DNA of 64,000 nt from Spongiivirga citrea (GTDB lineage: Bacteria > Bacteroidota > Bacteroidia > Flavobacteriales > Flavobacteriaceae). Where the stretch lies: positions 124,001 to 188,000 of the forward strand of contig NZ_JAABOQ010000001.1 of assembly GCF_010671565.1 (NCBI RefSeq). The letters run 5' to 3'. Below the pieces are notes generated by a model, which saw only the letters and a program-made list of their open reading frames with translations, made no database searches and was not told the origin of the DNA. The translations under genes were made by a program, and so were the position numbers. Of the stretch, positions 8,575 through 17,902 are shown piece after piece (the stretch's first letter is position 1; the number at the start of each line of letters is the position of its first letter).

Positions 8575-9339
8575 TTAATTTATAGAATTATCAGTATTTG
8601 GTTTATTGATCTCATATAAACTGAATAACACCATAAAGTCCTTCTCGTTTTCGACATCTTTTCGCAATTGATTTTGACCAGAAGCAAAAGTTTTAGATAT
8701 CATTCCTTGAAGCTGTTGCTTAGATAATGTTTTCTTCTTATATATCGTATACCGATATGGCCTGCTACTTCTAAATTTTCGTTCAATTTGAATACTATCA
8801 TTTGTTATCATTGTGACAACATATTTATAGGTTGGGGTGTAATACTGTTTTTCTTTTCTTAGCACCGCCCCATACTTATCTTTAATGATTTTTAATTCAA
8901 ATGTTTTAAAAGATAATTCATCATCTAATTCAATATTTTCAAGCCCCTCTTCAACTTGTTCAATTCTATTACTAACCGTTAACTGCTTGTCCAATTGCTT
9001 ATCACTATAATTTATTATTTGCAATACTAGCAATCCTATTAAAAATAGTACAGGCAATGAGATAATGAAAGCGCCGATATAACTCCAAAAAGGGTATCGA
9101 CTTTTAAGCTCCTTTAAGTTTAATATTGTTCTCACTTCGGGATTGAGAACAACTTCTTTTTTAGTATCTCTATCAACAACTACCCAGAATTTACCAACCG
9201 GTAAAATAGGAATATACCACAGATGAAAAACCTGCACATAAAACTTGAATAACATATTTTTATATGCCTCGTTTAGGCCAAGATCTGTGTATGAATAAGT
9301 CTTCCTTTTAATACTATACCGGCCTAATCTTACTCTCAT
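8575..9339 (-). CDS. Hypothetical membrane protein
   Basis: 254 residues from the ATG at 9339 (an earlier ATG-frame start at 9390 would add 17 residues that overlap the divergent sigma promoter). The N-terminal part has a FHLWYIPILPVGKFWVV segment typical of small envelope proteins whose first domain packs next to the membrane. One strong membrane segment follows (FIISLPVLFLIGLLVLQII), then a charged domain of about 130 residues with no motif I recognise. It may be co-regulated with the divergent sigma gene; function unknown. Confidence 0.7.
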   Translation of the reverse strand: MRVRLGRYSIKRKTYSYTDLGLNEAYKNMLFKFYVQVFHLWYIPILPVGKFWVVVDRDTKKEVVLNPEVRTILNLKELKSRYPFWSYIGAFIISLPVLFLIGLLVLQIINYSDKQLDKQLTVSNRIEQVEEGLENIELDDELSFKTFELKIIKDKYGAVLRKEKQYYTPTYKYVVTMITNDSIQIERKFRSSRPYRYTIYKKKTLSKQQLQGMISKTFASGQNQLRKDVENEKDFMVLFSLYEINKPNTDNSIN

Positions 9340-9389
9340 AATCACTAAAACTTTTAAAGATTTGAAATATAATGTAACTAAAATATGCA

Positions 9390-9421
9390 TTGGTAGTACT
9401 TAAACTTAAATCGTATTTTTG
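9390..9421 (+). promoter_or_regulatory. Promoter of the ECF sigma/anti-sigma operon
   Basis: TTG at 9390-9392, a 21-base spacer and a perfect TATTTTTG at 9414-9421. The position of the -7 element rules out the TTG at 9419 as translation start and supports the ATG at 9434. Confidence 0.7.
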
Positions 9422-9433
9422 AGGGTAAGAAGA

Positions 9434-9967
9434 ATGATGCAACCAGACCATTTAATTAAGAAATTGAAAGATCAAGACTCTTCCGCTTTTGAGGAGTTGT
9501 ACGAAATGTACTCACAAAGTCTATATGGGGTCATTTATACCATTGTTAAAGATGGTGTTTTGGCCGAAGAACTCTTGCAAGACACCTTCTTAAAAATTTG
9601 GAATAACGCGAATACTTATACCTCTAAAAAGGGACGCTTTTTTACATGGATATTGAACATTGCTAGAAATACAGCCATTGATGCATATAGATCGAAGTCA
9701 TATAATAACAAGAAACAAAACCTTAGTGCCGATAATTTCGTAGATATTATAATTTCCAACGAAGACCTTAACAGAAAAACAGATGCCATAGGTATCGAAA
9801 AGTTTGTACATAAACTTAAAAAGAAATGTATCAAGCTCATCGACCTTCTTTACTTTAAAGGCTACACACAAAAAGAAGCCGCAGAAGTAATTGAGATACC
9901 GGTGGGAACTGTAAAAACACGACTTCGTAAATGTTTGAGCGATTTACGTGAATTGGTAAAAGAATGA
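9434..9967 (+). CDS. ECF-family RNA polymerase sigma factor
   Basis: 177 residues. Region 2 contains DSSAFEELYEMYSQSLYG, the core-binding helix LAEELLQDTFLKIW and the -10 recognition helix around RFFTWILNIARNTAIDAYRS (quoted partly). Region 4 has the helix-turn-helix DLLYFKGYTQKEAAEVI with EIPVGTVKTRL. The start is ATG 9434 or 9437. Its TGA overlaps the ATG of the anti-sigma gene. A housekeeping-type promoter drives the operon. Target promoters are unknown; the DUF4331 operon facing it is a plausible target from synteny. Confidence 0.93.
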   Translation: MMQPDHLIKKLKDQDSSAFEELYEMYSQSLYGVIYTIVKDGVLAEELLQDTFLKIWNNANTYTSKKGRFFTWILNIARNTAIDAYRSKSYNNKKQNLSADNFVDIIISNEDLNRKTDAIGIEKFVHKLKKKCIKLIDLLYFKGYTQKEAAEVIEIPVGTVKTRLRKCLSDLRELVKE

Positions 9968-10764
9968 AGGTAGAAGAATACATATCGTCAGGAAAACTAG
10001 AGCTATATGTAGCCGGTGCACTCTCACAAGATGAAGTGAACCAACTGCATGAGGCTATGGAGGAACATCCCGAATTAATTCAAGAAATTGAACGGATAGA
10101 AAATGGGATTTTGGCATTAACCAAATATAGTGCTCCTCCCCTTTCTGATACAGTTTTAGATAAACTCAAAACGGCAATTCAACCAAAAGAACCAGCTGTA
10201 ATACCATTACCAAAAGAATCGAAAAAGACCAATTGGTTAGCAATTAGTGGATGGGCAGCTTCGGTTATATTAGCTGCCGGATTAGGTTATACATATATAC
10301 AAAAGCAGCAGCTAGAAACAGACTTCGAAACAGTCTCTAAAGAAAAACAAGTTCAAGAAAATCAATTGAATGACCGAATTGCGGACATTGAATCAATGCA
10401 GTTATTGTTAGAATTGACAAGAGACCCAAGTGTCTCTCAGGTGACTTTAGCTGGCCAGGTCGCAGATCCAGATTCCTATGCCAAAGCATACTGGAAAAAA
10501 GATGAACTTATTGTGTACATTGATGCCATGGGCTTACCAGAGCCACCACCTGGAAAAGTATATCAGGTATGGTCTTTAAAACTCGATCCATTGACTCCAA
10601 CAAGCATCGGTTTACTGGATGATTTTGATCGTAATGAAGATCAAGTATTTGAGTTAGCGAATGCCAATAATTCTGAAGCATTTGGTATTACCCTCGAACC
10701 AGAAGGGGGCAGCGAAAGTCCTAATTTAGAGCAGTTATATGTACTAGGAGCAGTAAGCCCATAA
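9964..10764 (+). CDS. Anti-sigma factor with RskA C-terminal domain
   Basis: 266 residues. A cytoplasmic N-terminal anti-sigma region (YISSGKLELYVAGALS) is followed by a membrane segment at about residues 87-105 (WLAISGWAASVILAAGLGY), a short coiled coil and an RskA/zinc-less extracytoplasmic domain with PPPGKVYQVWSLK. It should hold the upstream sigma at the membrane until a periplasmic signal releases it. The 4-base overlap with sigma implies translational coupling and matched amounts. Confidence 0.9.
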   Translation: MKVEEYISSGKLELYVAGALSQDEVNQLHEAMEEHPELIQEIERIENGILALTKYSAPPLSDTVLDKLKTAIQPKEPAVIPLPKESKKTNWLAISGWAASVILAAGLGYTYIQKQQLETDFETVSKEKQVQENQLNDRIADIESMQLLLELTRDPSVSQVTLAGQVADPDSYAKAYWKKDELIVYIDAMGLPEPPPGKVYQVWSLKLDPLTPTSIGLLDDFDRNEDQVFELANANNSEAFGITLEPEGGSESPNLEQLYVLGAVSP

Positions 10765-10785
10765 CTACTTCATTTAGAACAAACA

Positions 10786-10814
10786 AAAACCCTAGTCATT
10801 ACAACCAGGGTTTT
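10786..10814. terminator. Bidirectional terminator
   Basis: Stem AAAACCCT (10786-10793) and AGGGTTTT (10807-10814) around a 13-base loop, lying between the anti-sigma gene and the convergent TPR gene. Confidence 0.8.
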
Positions 10815-10844
10815 CTAACCAACCAAAACTCAAAAAACTAAACG

Positions 10845-12125
10845 CTACAACTTTTGTATTTCTTTTTCATAGCTGGGGCCTAATTCAAAGGTCGCGTCAA
10901 TTAATTCCTTTTTTAGTGTGCTGGCTTTTTCATTTAAGTAATTAGCCTTGTATATTTTGGCCGCAATTAACTGTGCAGCAGGTTCGTAGGTTTTATCAAC
11001 TACAAATTCATTAACTATTTCGAGTGCTTTTTCTTCATCCCCAGCTTTTAATGTGGCGTATGCTAAAAGCGCATAGGATCCTGGAGTTGGCCTGTTGATC
11101 ACTTCTTTTTCAGCCAGTTCTTTACCTATTTTGGGATTATTGTAATCATCTATTAATACGAATGCATTGTGATGGTCATACATAACACCGTAATCAGTAT
11201 TAGCAATCAAGTTCTCATATGCTGTCATATACTTCTTGGATTGCTCATCATCATGCAAGCTTTTTGCAATTTCACCCATCAACAAATAATGATCTGGTGC
11301 TCTGCGTCCGTTAGTAGCACTTTCTAAGAGAGCTAAGGCTTCAGCAGGCTTCTTTTCATACGAATATAATATCCATGCAACTCCTTTTTTTGCGTATACA
11401 TTATCTGGAGCTATTTCTAATGTTTTCACATAAGAATCGTACGAATCCTTAATACGACCATCATGACCGTAGTAATCGCCCAAATTGGTGTAAGCCCAAA
11501 CCAAAAGTGATTGATTATTTGCAGATTCTGCCTTTTTAAGCGCCTTCTCCATATATCGGATAGTAGCGGCTAAATTGCCTTTGTAATCACTGTATTTCGC
11601 AACGCGAATGAGGTAATTAAAATCAGATGGATTCTTAAAATTATTCAAATTCATTTCGGCTTCTACATAATTTCCCAACTCCATATTTATGTCAAACAGT
11701 ATATACTGAAGTGCATTTACTGAGGTCATAGTTTCATATGGCAATAGGACTTTTTTCGCTTCTTTAAATCGGTGTTGCGTGATATAATTTTGAGCTAAAG
11801 CCATCGCAAAAGACTCTTTTTTAATCGCAGAAACATCAAAGGCTTTTAGCAAACATTTTTCAGCATTCTTTAAATACTTAATGTTGTTAGTATGTTTAAA
11901 AATCTGACTGTATACTTGAGCAGCACTAGATAATGCTGTTAGTTGAATACTATCGCTTTTAATTTTTGTGTTCCAAAAATCAACGGTCTCTCTAAGCTTA
12001 GATTCTTTATCTGATACTGTTTCAGTAAGAAACTGTTCATAATCGGATGGTGAAACAACCACTTGCTCTTTATTTGAGCAAGCGGTAAAAATCACCATAA
12101 CAATCATAACTAATAATGATCTCAT
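10845..12125 (-). CDS. TPR-repeat lipoprotein
   Basis: 426 residues with a lipoprotein signal (VMVIFTACSNK; lipid Cys about residue 16). The body is helical with several tetratricopeptide repeats; the clearest is the stretch around LVWAYTNLGDYYGHDGRIKD and the following EIAPDNVYAKKGVAWILYS. TPR proteins act as protein-binding scaffolds in the periplasm. It is the third gene of an operon with a small lipoprotein and a DUF4331 protein, spaced by 10 and 24 bases. Confidence 0.85.
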   Translation of the reverse strand: MRSLLVMIVMVIFTACSNKEQVVVSPSDYEQFLTETVSDKESKLRETVDFWNTKIKSDSIQLTALSSAAQVYSQIFKHTNNIKYLKNAEKCLLKAFDVSAIKKESFAMALAQNYITQHRFKEAKKVLLPYETMTSVNALQYILFDINMELGNYVEAEMNLNNFKNPSDFNYLIRVAKYSDYKGNLAATIRYMEKALKKAESANNQSLLVWAYTNLGDYYGHDGRIKDSYDSYVKTLEIAPDNVYAKKGVAWILYSYEKKPAEALALLESATNGRRAPDHYLLMGEIAKSLHDDEQSKKYMTAYENLIANTDYGVMYDHHNAFVLIDDYNNPKIGKELAEKEVINRPTPGSYALLAYATLKAGDEEKALEIVNEFVVDKTYEPAAQLIAAKIYKANYLNEKASTLKKELIDATFELGPSYEKEIQKL

Positions 12126-12135
12126 AATGTCTTGT

Positions 12136-12726
12136 TTAATTTGGTCTTTCTACATAAGGAAAATTAGTCTGTGGGTTTTCGCCACTAGCATCCACATTGT
12201 CACTAACTAATTCCGGAGTGCCATTTTCGCCATTAAATCGTGCACCGTCGGCACCACCAAAAAGCAGAATTAGCGATATATCTATAACATCATCGGTCAA
12301 ACCTCTACCCGTTAAAATCGCATCTGGTCCTCCATAATAAATTGTTGGTCCATCAGGTGCTACCTGTAATACGTCCGAAGCCAAAACAGTAGTTAGTGTA
12401 GCAGCATCTAGCCCTAGAAGGTTGTTTTCATACTCTACACCAAAAGCGGCATGTAATCCATTTAGTTTCGCCTCAAAAAGCGACTGAAAATTAGCACCCA
12501 TTTCGGATGGTATCGTCACATTAAACATATTTTCTTCTTCTGCAGTCGTTGGAAACACTGTAGCAATACCTGGCCTACCCATTTGATCTTGTTGTACGAA
12601 AGTTCCTGAAAAATCTAATTGTTCAGGTTGTGGTGGCAAAGGATTGTTATCATCATCTTTATTACAGCTTTGTAAAAGGAATAATCCCATTGCAAGCGCT
12701 ATCATTTTTATACTTGTTGATTTCAT
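12136..12726 (-). CDS. Lipoprotein associated with DUF4331
   Basis: 196 residues with a lipoprotein signal ending LFLLQSCNKDDDNN; the Asp/Asn run after the Cys is typical of Bacteroidota surface lipoproteins. The rest contains GAFVQQDQMGRPGIATVF-like sequence (FSGTFVQQDQMGRPGIAT in the protein) and resembles the C-terminal half of DUF4331 proteins, including a DGARFNGENGTPELVSDNVD segment. It may be a split second half of the upstream DUF4331 protein. Middle gene of the operon. Confidence 0.75.
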   Translation of the reverse strand: MKSTSIKMIALAMGLFLLQSCNKDDDNNPLPPQPEQLDFSGTFVQQDQMGRPGIATVFPTTAEEENMFNVTIPSEMGANFQSLFEAKLNGLHAAFGVEYENNLLGLDAATLTTVLASDVLQVAPDGPTIYYGGPDAILTGRGLTDDVIDISLILLFGGADGARFNGENGTPELVSDNVDASGENPQTNFPYVERPN

Positions 12727-12750
12727 TTTCTAATTTTTAAAGTTGAATTT

Positions 12751-13437
12751 TTATTGTTTTCTCTTTGCTTCAGCCCATACATTAAATACCTGTACCCCAG
12801 TACCAGCTGGATGCGCAAACGTGCCGCCTAATAATGAATTCGGCACTTCAACAACCACAGACAGTACATTTTGATTCGCAAAATCGTTGGTTCCTGGGTT
12901 ATTAAATCCATTAGGAGCCACCGTCGGGCCTTGAACAACCTGATTGAATTGGCTAAAGTCAAAAAAGAATGGATCGTCTCTTAGTCCTGCGAAGTAGGAT
13001 ATACCACTATTATCAGTTGTAGTGAATTCGTCACCTATTCCGCTAATCTGAACAGATGTTCTTGAGTCAGGATCTAAAACAGTACTGTTTAATCCAGTAT
13101 TGCTTGGAGTACCTGGACCAAAAAAATACATATTATCACCTCTTGGTACTGCCTGAATAACGCGATCCTCTATTAGGTCACCATCATTGTCGATGTTAAT
13201 TTCGATCATGACATCTTCATCAAAACTGATGTTGTTACCCGCTGGCGCCAAAGAGCTCTGTACACTTACTACAAATACGGTATTATCAGGATTTGCTCCT
13301 TCAAATGCATAAAGGTCCGTAATGTCCGCAGTGGTAGCGCCAACGGCTGGAGCTTCCAAATGATCTGCAGCGATCAATACAACAAGTCCACTTAGAGCGA
13401 TACCTGCTGTTAATAATTTAAACTTAAAATTTTTCAT
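12751..13437 (-). CDS. DUF4331 domain exported protein
   Basis: 228 residues with an N-terminal signal peptide (FKLLTAGIALSGLVVLIAAD) followed at once by DHLEAPAVGATTADITDLYAF, the hallmark start of DUF4331. The domain is beta-rich with acidic turns such as DNDGDLIEDR that could bind calcium. Family members are exported and often encoded next to ECF sigma genes, as here. It is shorter than full-length DUF4331 proteins, and the adjoining lipoprotein looks like the remaining part. Confidence 0.88.
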   Translation of the reverse strand: MKNFKFKLLTAGIALSGLVVLIAADHLEAPAVGATTADITDLYAFEGANPDNTVFVVSVQSSLAPAGNNISFDEDVMIEINIDNDGDLIEDRVIQAVPRGDNMYFFGPGTPSNTGLNSTVLDPDSRTSVQISGIGDEFTTTDNSGISYFAGLRDDPFFFDFSQFNQVVQGPTVAPNGFNNPGTNDFANQNVLSVVVEVPNSLLGGTFAHPAGTGVQVFNVWAEAKRKQ

Positions 13438-13611
13438 GAATAATTGATTTTATTTAATATTTCTGATTTTCCAACACTTACGGAAGATGCTTAAAGAGGG
13501 TTTTATTTTAATATGTTAAAAGATGTTAAAGTCATATTCAAATGATTTTTTTATAAGCTTTTTGGATTGCTCCATTAAATTGTATTTTAGCAACAACCAA
13601 TCAAAAAACTA

Positions 13612-14802
13612 ATGAACCCTTCAGCCTCCGGTTGGATCGATAAACTACTGCAACTAATCAATCTTGACGAGTTTGCAAATACCTCTGAACAGGACTACTA
13701 TGGTGCGCTCAGAACTTCTGGGTTTATTTATGGAACAAATGCTTCTGATGTTTTTCAATTTGAAAGTGACATTGATCATACCGAAGAAGAGATCACCAAG
13801 ATCAACTTGCTACTTGCTTTACTATATCAGTATTTTCAATCGATAGACAAAGGCAATAAGGAAGATGGTATTCGTTCTATTCTCAATTACTTTGACACGC
13901 TCGGTGCGCGAAAATTCTCATTTTTAGATAAGGTACTTGTTGGCAAACAACCTAGTTCTCAACTTGAAAAAATATTGCATAATCGTATTCAGGCGAATAA
14001 AAATATTTTCACCAAAAACTTTAGCAATATCATAACCAACGCATTATTGTTTATAGATGTGTTGACCTATAAACAGTATTTAGATGGTCATTTAGACGTC
14101 TCATTATATGCCGAGCGCTTAGAGCAAGTAATAACCAATGTGGTTTTAGACGCATTAAACTCTAAGGATCAAAAAACTGATTATGATGAATTACTAGTAA
14201 AACTTGTTGAATCGTCACTTCGGTTTCATGAGCGAGCAACTGATACTTCAAATACCAACTACGTACACTTGCTTAAAGGATATACTACCTTATGCGAACG
14301 AACCTATATTTTTGACCTTGCCTGTATGGCAGTTTGGGATGATAAAAAGTTAGACGCTAAGGAAGAACATTACATTTGGAAACTTCGTGACGAGCTGAGT
14401 TTATCAGAAGGAGAAGCTGCTATAGCAGTGACCAGTGCCATTCAATTTATTGAAAATAATAAGGATAAAATCTCTTTTTTCAATCATTCTAATCCGGTTA
14501 AGCACTTTTATGATCAGTCTTCTAAAACTGTAAGTGTCCTAATTTTGCGAAATAGACGTCGACTGGTTAAGGAATTAAAACAAAGCCAAGAGCTGCTTGC
14601 ATTACTAGGTAAATCTGCTGGAAAAACGCTGACTGAAGAAGAAAAACAAAAAGTAAAAGAACAGCTACTCGATATCTGTAAAACGATTCCATCACTAGCG
14701 ATTTTTGCACTTCCCGGCGGTGCGGTATTGCTTCCGATTCTTATCAAGTTTATTCCCAAGCTATTGCCAAGTGCGTTCGACGAAAACCGAGTAGAACGAT
14801 AG
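13612..14802 (+). CDS. LETM1-related protein
   Basis: 396 residues, soluble and helical up to a C-terminal hydrophobic stretch IPSLAIFALPGGAVLLPILI followed by LPSAFDENR. That ending matches the LETM1-like signature found in Flavobacteriia proteins annotated 'LETM1-related biofilm-associated protein'. Mitochondrial LETM1 takes part in ion homeostasis; the bacterial role is not established. A TATTTTAG -7 element lies at 13583-13590, about 20 bases before the ATG. It stands alone upstream of lpdA. Confidence 0.8.
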   Translation: MNPSASGWIDKLLQLINLDEFANTSEQDYYGALRTSGFIYGTNASDVFQFESDIDHTEEEITKINLLLALLYQYFQSIDKGNKEDGIRSILNYFDTLGARKFSFLDKVLVGKQPSSQLEKILHNRIQANKNIFTKNFSNIITNALLFIDVLTYKQYLDGHLDVSLYAERLEQVITNVVLDALNSKDQKTDYDELLVKLVESSLRFHERATDTSNTNYVHLLKGYTTLCERTYIFDLACMAVWDDKKLDAKEEHYIWKLRDELSLSEGEAAIAVTSAIQFIENNKDKISFFNHSNPVKHFYDQSSKTVSVLILRNRRRLVKELKQSQELLALLGKSAGKTLTEEEKQKVKEQLLDICKTIPSLAIFALPGGAVLLPILIKFIPKLLPSAFDENRVER

Positions 14803-14909
14803 TGAAGTATATCACTTTTTAGTGGTTATATCGGTGAATTTTCAGTTTATAATTCCTATTCTATTTCGTAATTTCGTTGTTTTAAAAATCTGATCAAAGA
14901 ATCTGCATT

Positions 14910-16301
14910 ATGAGCAAATACGATATTATTGTTTTAGGTAGTGGTCCGGGAGGATATGTAACTGCTATTAGAGCCTCTCAACTAGGATTTAAAACCGCTG
15001 TTGTTGAAAAAGAAAGCCTCGGTGGTATCTGCCTTAATTGGGGTTGTATCCCAACTAAAGCTTTATTAAAAAGTGCTCAGGTGTTTGATTATTTAAAGCA
15101 TGCTGAAGATTATGGTCTTACCGTAAAAGATGCCGATAAAGACTTTAATGCAGTCGTTAATCGTAGTCGAGGTGTTGCCGATGGTATGAGTAAGGGCGTT
15201 CAGTTTTTAATGAAGAAGAACAAAATTGACGTTATCTCAGGTTTTGGTAAAGTAAAGGTTGGGAAAAAGGTTGAAGTGACCGATGATAAGGGAGATAAAA
15301 CTGACTATAGCGCTGACCATATTATTATTGCCACTGGAGCAAGAGCTCGAGAACTTCCTAGTTTACCTATAGATGGTAAAAAAGTAATTGAGTATCGCAA
15401 AGCAATGTCTTTGGAAAAACAACCAAAGAAAATGATCATTGTAGGTTCTGGTGCAATTGGTGTTGAATTTGGACATTTTTATAATGCAATGGGTACCGAA
15501 GTGACTATTGTAGAGTACTTACCACACTTAGTTCCCGTAGAAGATGAAGACGTGTCGAAACAATTTGAGCGTTCTTTCAAGAAAGCTGGCATTAAAGTAA
15601 TGACTAATTCTGAAGTCTTGTCGGTTGACACTTCAGGAAAAGGTGTAAAGGCTACTGTAAAAACTAAAAAAGGTGAACAGGTACTCGAAGCAGATATCTT
15701 ATTGTCAGCTGTAGGTATTAAAACAAATATTGAAAGTATCGGATTAGAAGACCTTGGAATAACCGTTGATAGAGATCGAATTATTGTAAATGATTTTTAC
15801 CAAACAAATATTCCTGGATATTACGCCATAGGTGATGTCACTCCAGGTCCAGCTTTAGCCCATGTCGCTTCAGCAGAAGGAATTACTTGTGTTGAAAAAA
15901 TAGCGGGTATGGATGTTGAACCTATTGATTACGGAAACATTCCTGGTTGTACGTATTCGACTCCAGAAATTGCAAGTGTGGGTATGACTGAAAAAGCAGC
16001 TAGAGAAAAAGGATATGAGTTGAAAGTGGGAAAATTCCCGTTTTCGGCATCTGGTAAAGCAAAAGCTGCCGGTACTCCTGATGGGTTTGTAAAAGTGATA
16101 TTCGATGCAAAATACGGTGAGTGGCTTGGCTGTCATATGATTGGCGCTGGTGTAACCGATATGATTGCGGAAGCGGTTTTAGGTCGTAAGCTAGAAACTA
16201 CCGGTCATGAAGTATTGAAAGCAATTCATCCGCACCCAACGATGAGTGAAGCCGTAATGGAAGCTGTTGCTGATGCTTATGATGAAGTAATTCACCTATA
16301 A
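14910..16301 (+). CDS. lpdA: Dihydrolipoyl dehydrogenase
   Basis: 463 residues, the usual length. It reoxidises dihydrolipoamide of 2-oxoacid dehydrogenase or glycine cleavage complexes with NAD. The FAD Rossmann motif is IIVLGSGPGGYVTAI, the redox-active disulfide is Cys41/Cys46 (GGICLNWGCIPTK), the NAD motif is MIIVGSGAIGVEFGHFY, and the C-terminal His-Glu pair is in IHPHPTMSEA. A TAATTTCG -7 element lies at 14869-14876. No E1 or E2 gene is next to it, so it probably serves several complexes. Confidence 0.97.
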   Translation: MSKYDIIVLGSGPGGYVTAIRASQLGFKTAVVEKESLGGICLNWGCIPTKALLKSAQVFDYLKHAEDYGLTVKDADKDFNAVVNRSRGVADGMSKGVQFLMKKNKIDVISGFGKVKVGKKVEVTDDKGDKTDYSADHIIIATGARARELPSLPIDGKKVIEYRKAMSLEKQPKKMIIVGSGAIGVEFGHFYNAMGTEVTIVEYLPHLVPVEDEDVSKQFERSFKKAGIKVMTNSEVLSVDTSGKGVKATVKTKKGEQVLEADILLSAVGIKTNIESIGLEDLGITVDRDRIIVNDFYQTNIPGYYAIGDVTPGPALAHVASAEGITCVEKIAGMDVEPIDYGNIPGCTYSTPEIASVGMTEKAAREKGYELKVGKFPFSASGKAKAAGTPDGFVKVIFDAKYGEWLGCHMIGAGVTDMIAEAVLGRKLETTGHEVLKAIHPHPTMSEAVMEAVADAYDEVIHL

Positions 16302-16310
16302 ACTCATTTC

Positions 16311-16592
16311 TTGCTTAAAACATTTCGAATTACAGCCATTTTAGAAGGGATCTCCTATCTATTACTTTTTGGAATTACAATGCCCTTAAAGTATCTAGCA
16401 ACTATGCCTGAACCCAATATTATAGTAGGATATATTCATGGATTTTTGTTTATGGTATTTGTAGCACTTGCGGCAATAGTATGCTATGAACGAAAATGGG
16501 GATTGAAGAGATTTATCATCTTTTTTATCGCTGCATTATTACCATTTGGCACATTCTATATTGATAAGAAGTATTTAAGGAAAGAAGTTTAA
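16311..16592 (+). CDS. DUF3817 membrane protein
   Basis: 93 residues with three membrane segments; the opening FRITAILEGISYLLLF and the central GYIHGFLFMVF match DUF3817. The only start that keeps the family N-terminus is TTG at 16311, nine bases after the lpdA stop in the same frame, so it is probably translated from the lpdA message. Function unknown. Confidence 0.85.
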   Translation: MLKTFRITAILEGISYLLLFGITMPLKYLATMPEPNIIVGYIHGFLFMVFVALAAIVCYERKWGLKRFIIFFIAALLPFGTFYIDKKYLRKEV

Positions 16593-16610
16593 AAATCACC
16601 AATATTCCTC

Positions 16611-16652
16611 GATACAATCTCGATGGCTATCGGAATCGCTCGAACTGACATC
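16611..16652. repeat. Flavobacterial intergenic repeat, copy 2
   Basis: About 90 percent identical by eye to 2316-2354 over roughly 40 bases: a CGATGGCTATCGG core followed by CGCTCGAACTGACAT. As in copy 1 it sits between convergent genes and just beyond the stop of a minus-strand gene. Confidence 0.65.
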
Positions 16653-16658
16653 TCGTTA

Positions 16659-17843
16659 TTAATTGGAAGCCGATTTTCGTATTCCGTAAATCGTACCACT
16701 AAAAGCACATACATATAATTCTTGGGCACTATCTGTGCCGAAAGAAGCTATTGGTAGGCCGGATTCTATTAATAGGTTATTGTCTGTTCCATCATTACCA
16801 ATTGCCCAAATACGTCCGCTTGCGAAATCGCCATACACATATTTACCTAACAATTCGGTATTTGTAGCACCTCTATACACATAACCACCCGTTATCGATC
16901 TGTCACCCTGCGATCTTCCGTAAACATGAACAGGAGCTATTAGATTTGAGCTGTCACAATTTCCTGAAAAACAAGATGTGCCTTCAAATAATTTCCAACC
17001 ATAGTTACCTCCAGAAATAATTTTGTCAATCTCTTCTAATTCGCCTTGACCTACATCTCCTGTCCACAACTCTCCGGTCATCGTATCAAAACTCATACGC
17101 CAAGGATTTCGTAAGCCATAGGCATAGATTTCTTCTTTTACACGCTCTTCACCTACGAAGGGATTATCAGCTGGAATCGCATAATTTAACCCAGCAGCTT
17201 GATTATTTACATCAATCCTAAGGATATTGCCTAGCCAAGTCGATCGATCTTGACCATTATTATCAGGATCTCCTCCACTACCTCCATCACCAGAAGCAAT
17301 ATATAAAAGCCCATCCGGGCCAAAAGCAACTTGCCCTCCATTGTGATTAGTAAAGGGTTGCGGAATTGTCATTAATACCGTTTCGCTGGACGCATCCGCA
17401 ACATCTGCATCGGCATCAGATACTTTAAAACGTGCTATTACAGTCTGTGTAGCGGTTGGATTATAATTCACATAGAAAAAGCCATTGGTGGTAAAATCTG
17501 GATGGAATGCCAAACCCAAAAGTCCTTGTTCGCTTGTGGTCGAAATTCTAGATGTTAAATCTAAGAATGTAGTTTTTCTGAAAGAAGCTACATTATTGTT
17601 AAATACTTGAATTCTTCCAGTTTTTTCAACTACAAAAATACGATTTGTACCATCATTGGGTGATTGTAGATCCACTGGTTGATCGAACGTCAGTTCAGGA
17701 AAAGCGTTGAATAGTTCAAAATTTACATCAGAGTTATCTCCGTCTTCTCCCATCTCATCGCCATCAATTACTGGCGGAGTATCATCCGAGGCACAAGCAG
17801 CAGTAAATAGAGTAATTACCAATAAAAATCGTAATATCTTCAT
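16659..17843 (-). CDS. PQQ-dependent sugar dehydrogenase family lipoprotein
   Basis: 394 residues with a lipoprotein signal (VITLFTAACASDD). The soluble glucose dehydrogenase-type beta-propeller shows GLLGLAFHPDF, the metal/PQQ region GDGGSGGDPDNNGQ, AYGLRNPWRMSFD and GGNYGWKLFEG. Such proteins oxidise sugars in the periplasm with PQQ, though many family members have unproven activity, and no PQQ biosynthesis gene is in the window. A Cys pair (SCFSGNC) may form a disulfide. Confidence 0.87.
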   Translation of the reverse strand: MKILRFLLVITLFTAACASDDTPPVIDGDEMGEDGDNSDVNFELFNAFPELTFDQPVDLQSPNDGTNRIFVVEKTGRIQVFNNNVASFRKTTFLDLTSRISTTSEQGLLGLAFHPDFTTNGFFYVNYNPTATQTVIARFKVSDADADVADASSETVLMTIPQPFTNHNGGQVAFGPDGLLYIASGDGGSGGDPDNNGQDRSTWLGNILRIDVNNQAAGLNYAIPADNPFVGEERVKEEIYAYGLRNPWRMSFDTMTGELWTGDVGQGELEEIDKIISGGNYGWKLFEGTSCFSGNCDSSNLIAPVHVYGRSQGDRSITGGYVYRGATNTELLGKYVYGDFASGRIWAIGNDGTDNNLLIESGLPIASFGTDSAQELYVCAFSGTIYGIRKSASN

Positions 17844-17902
17844 AGCTTTTGGTTTTCAATATGTACGAAGTTTTTGTTCTAGTCAGATTATCAGAAAGTC
17901 AA

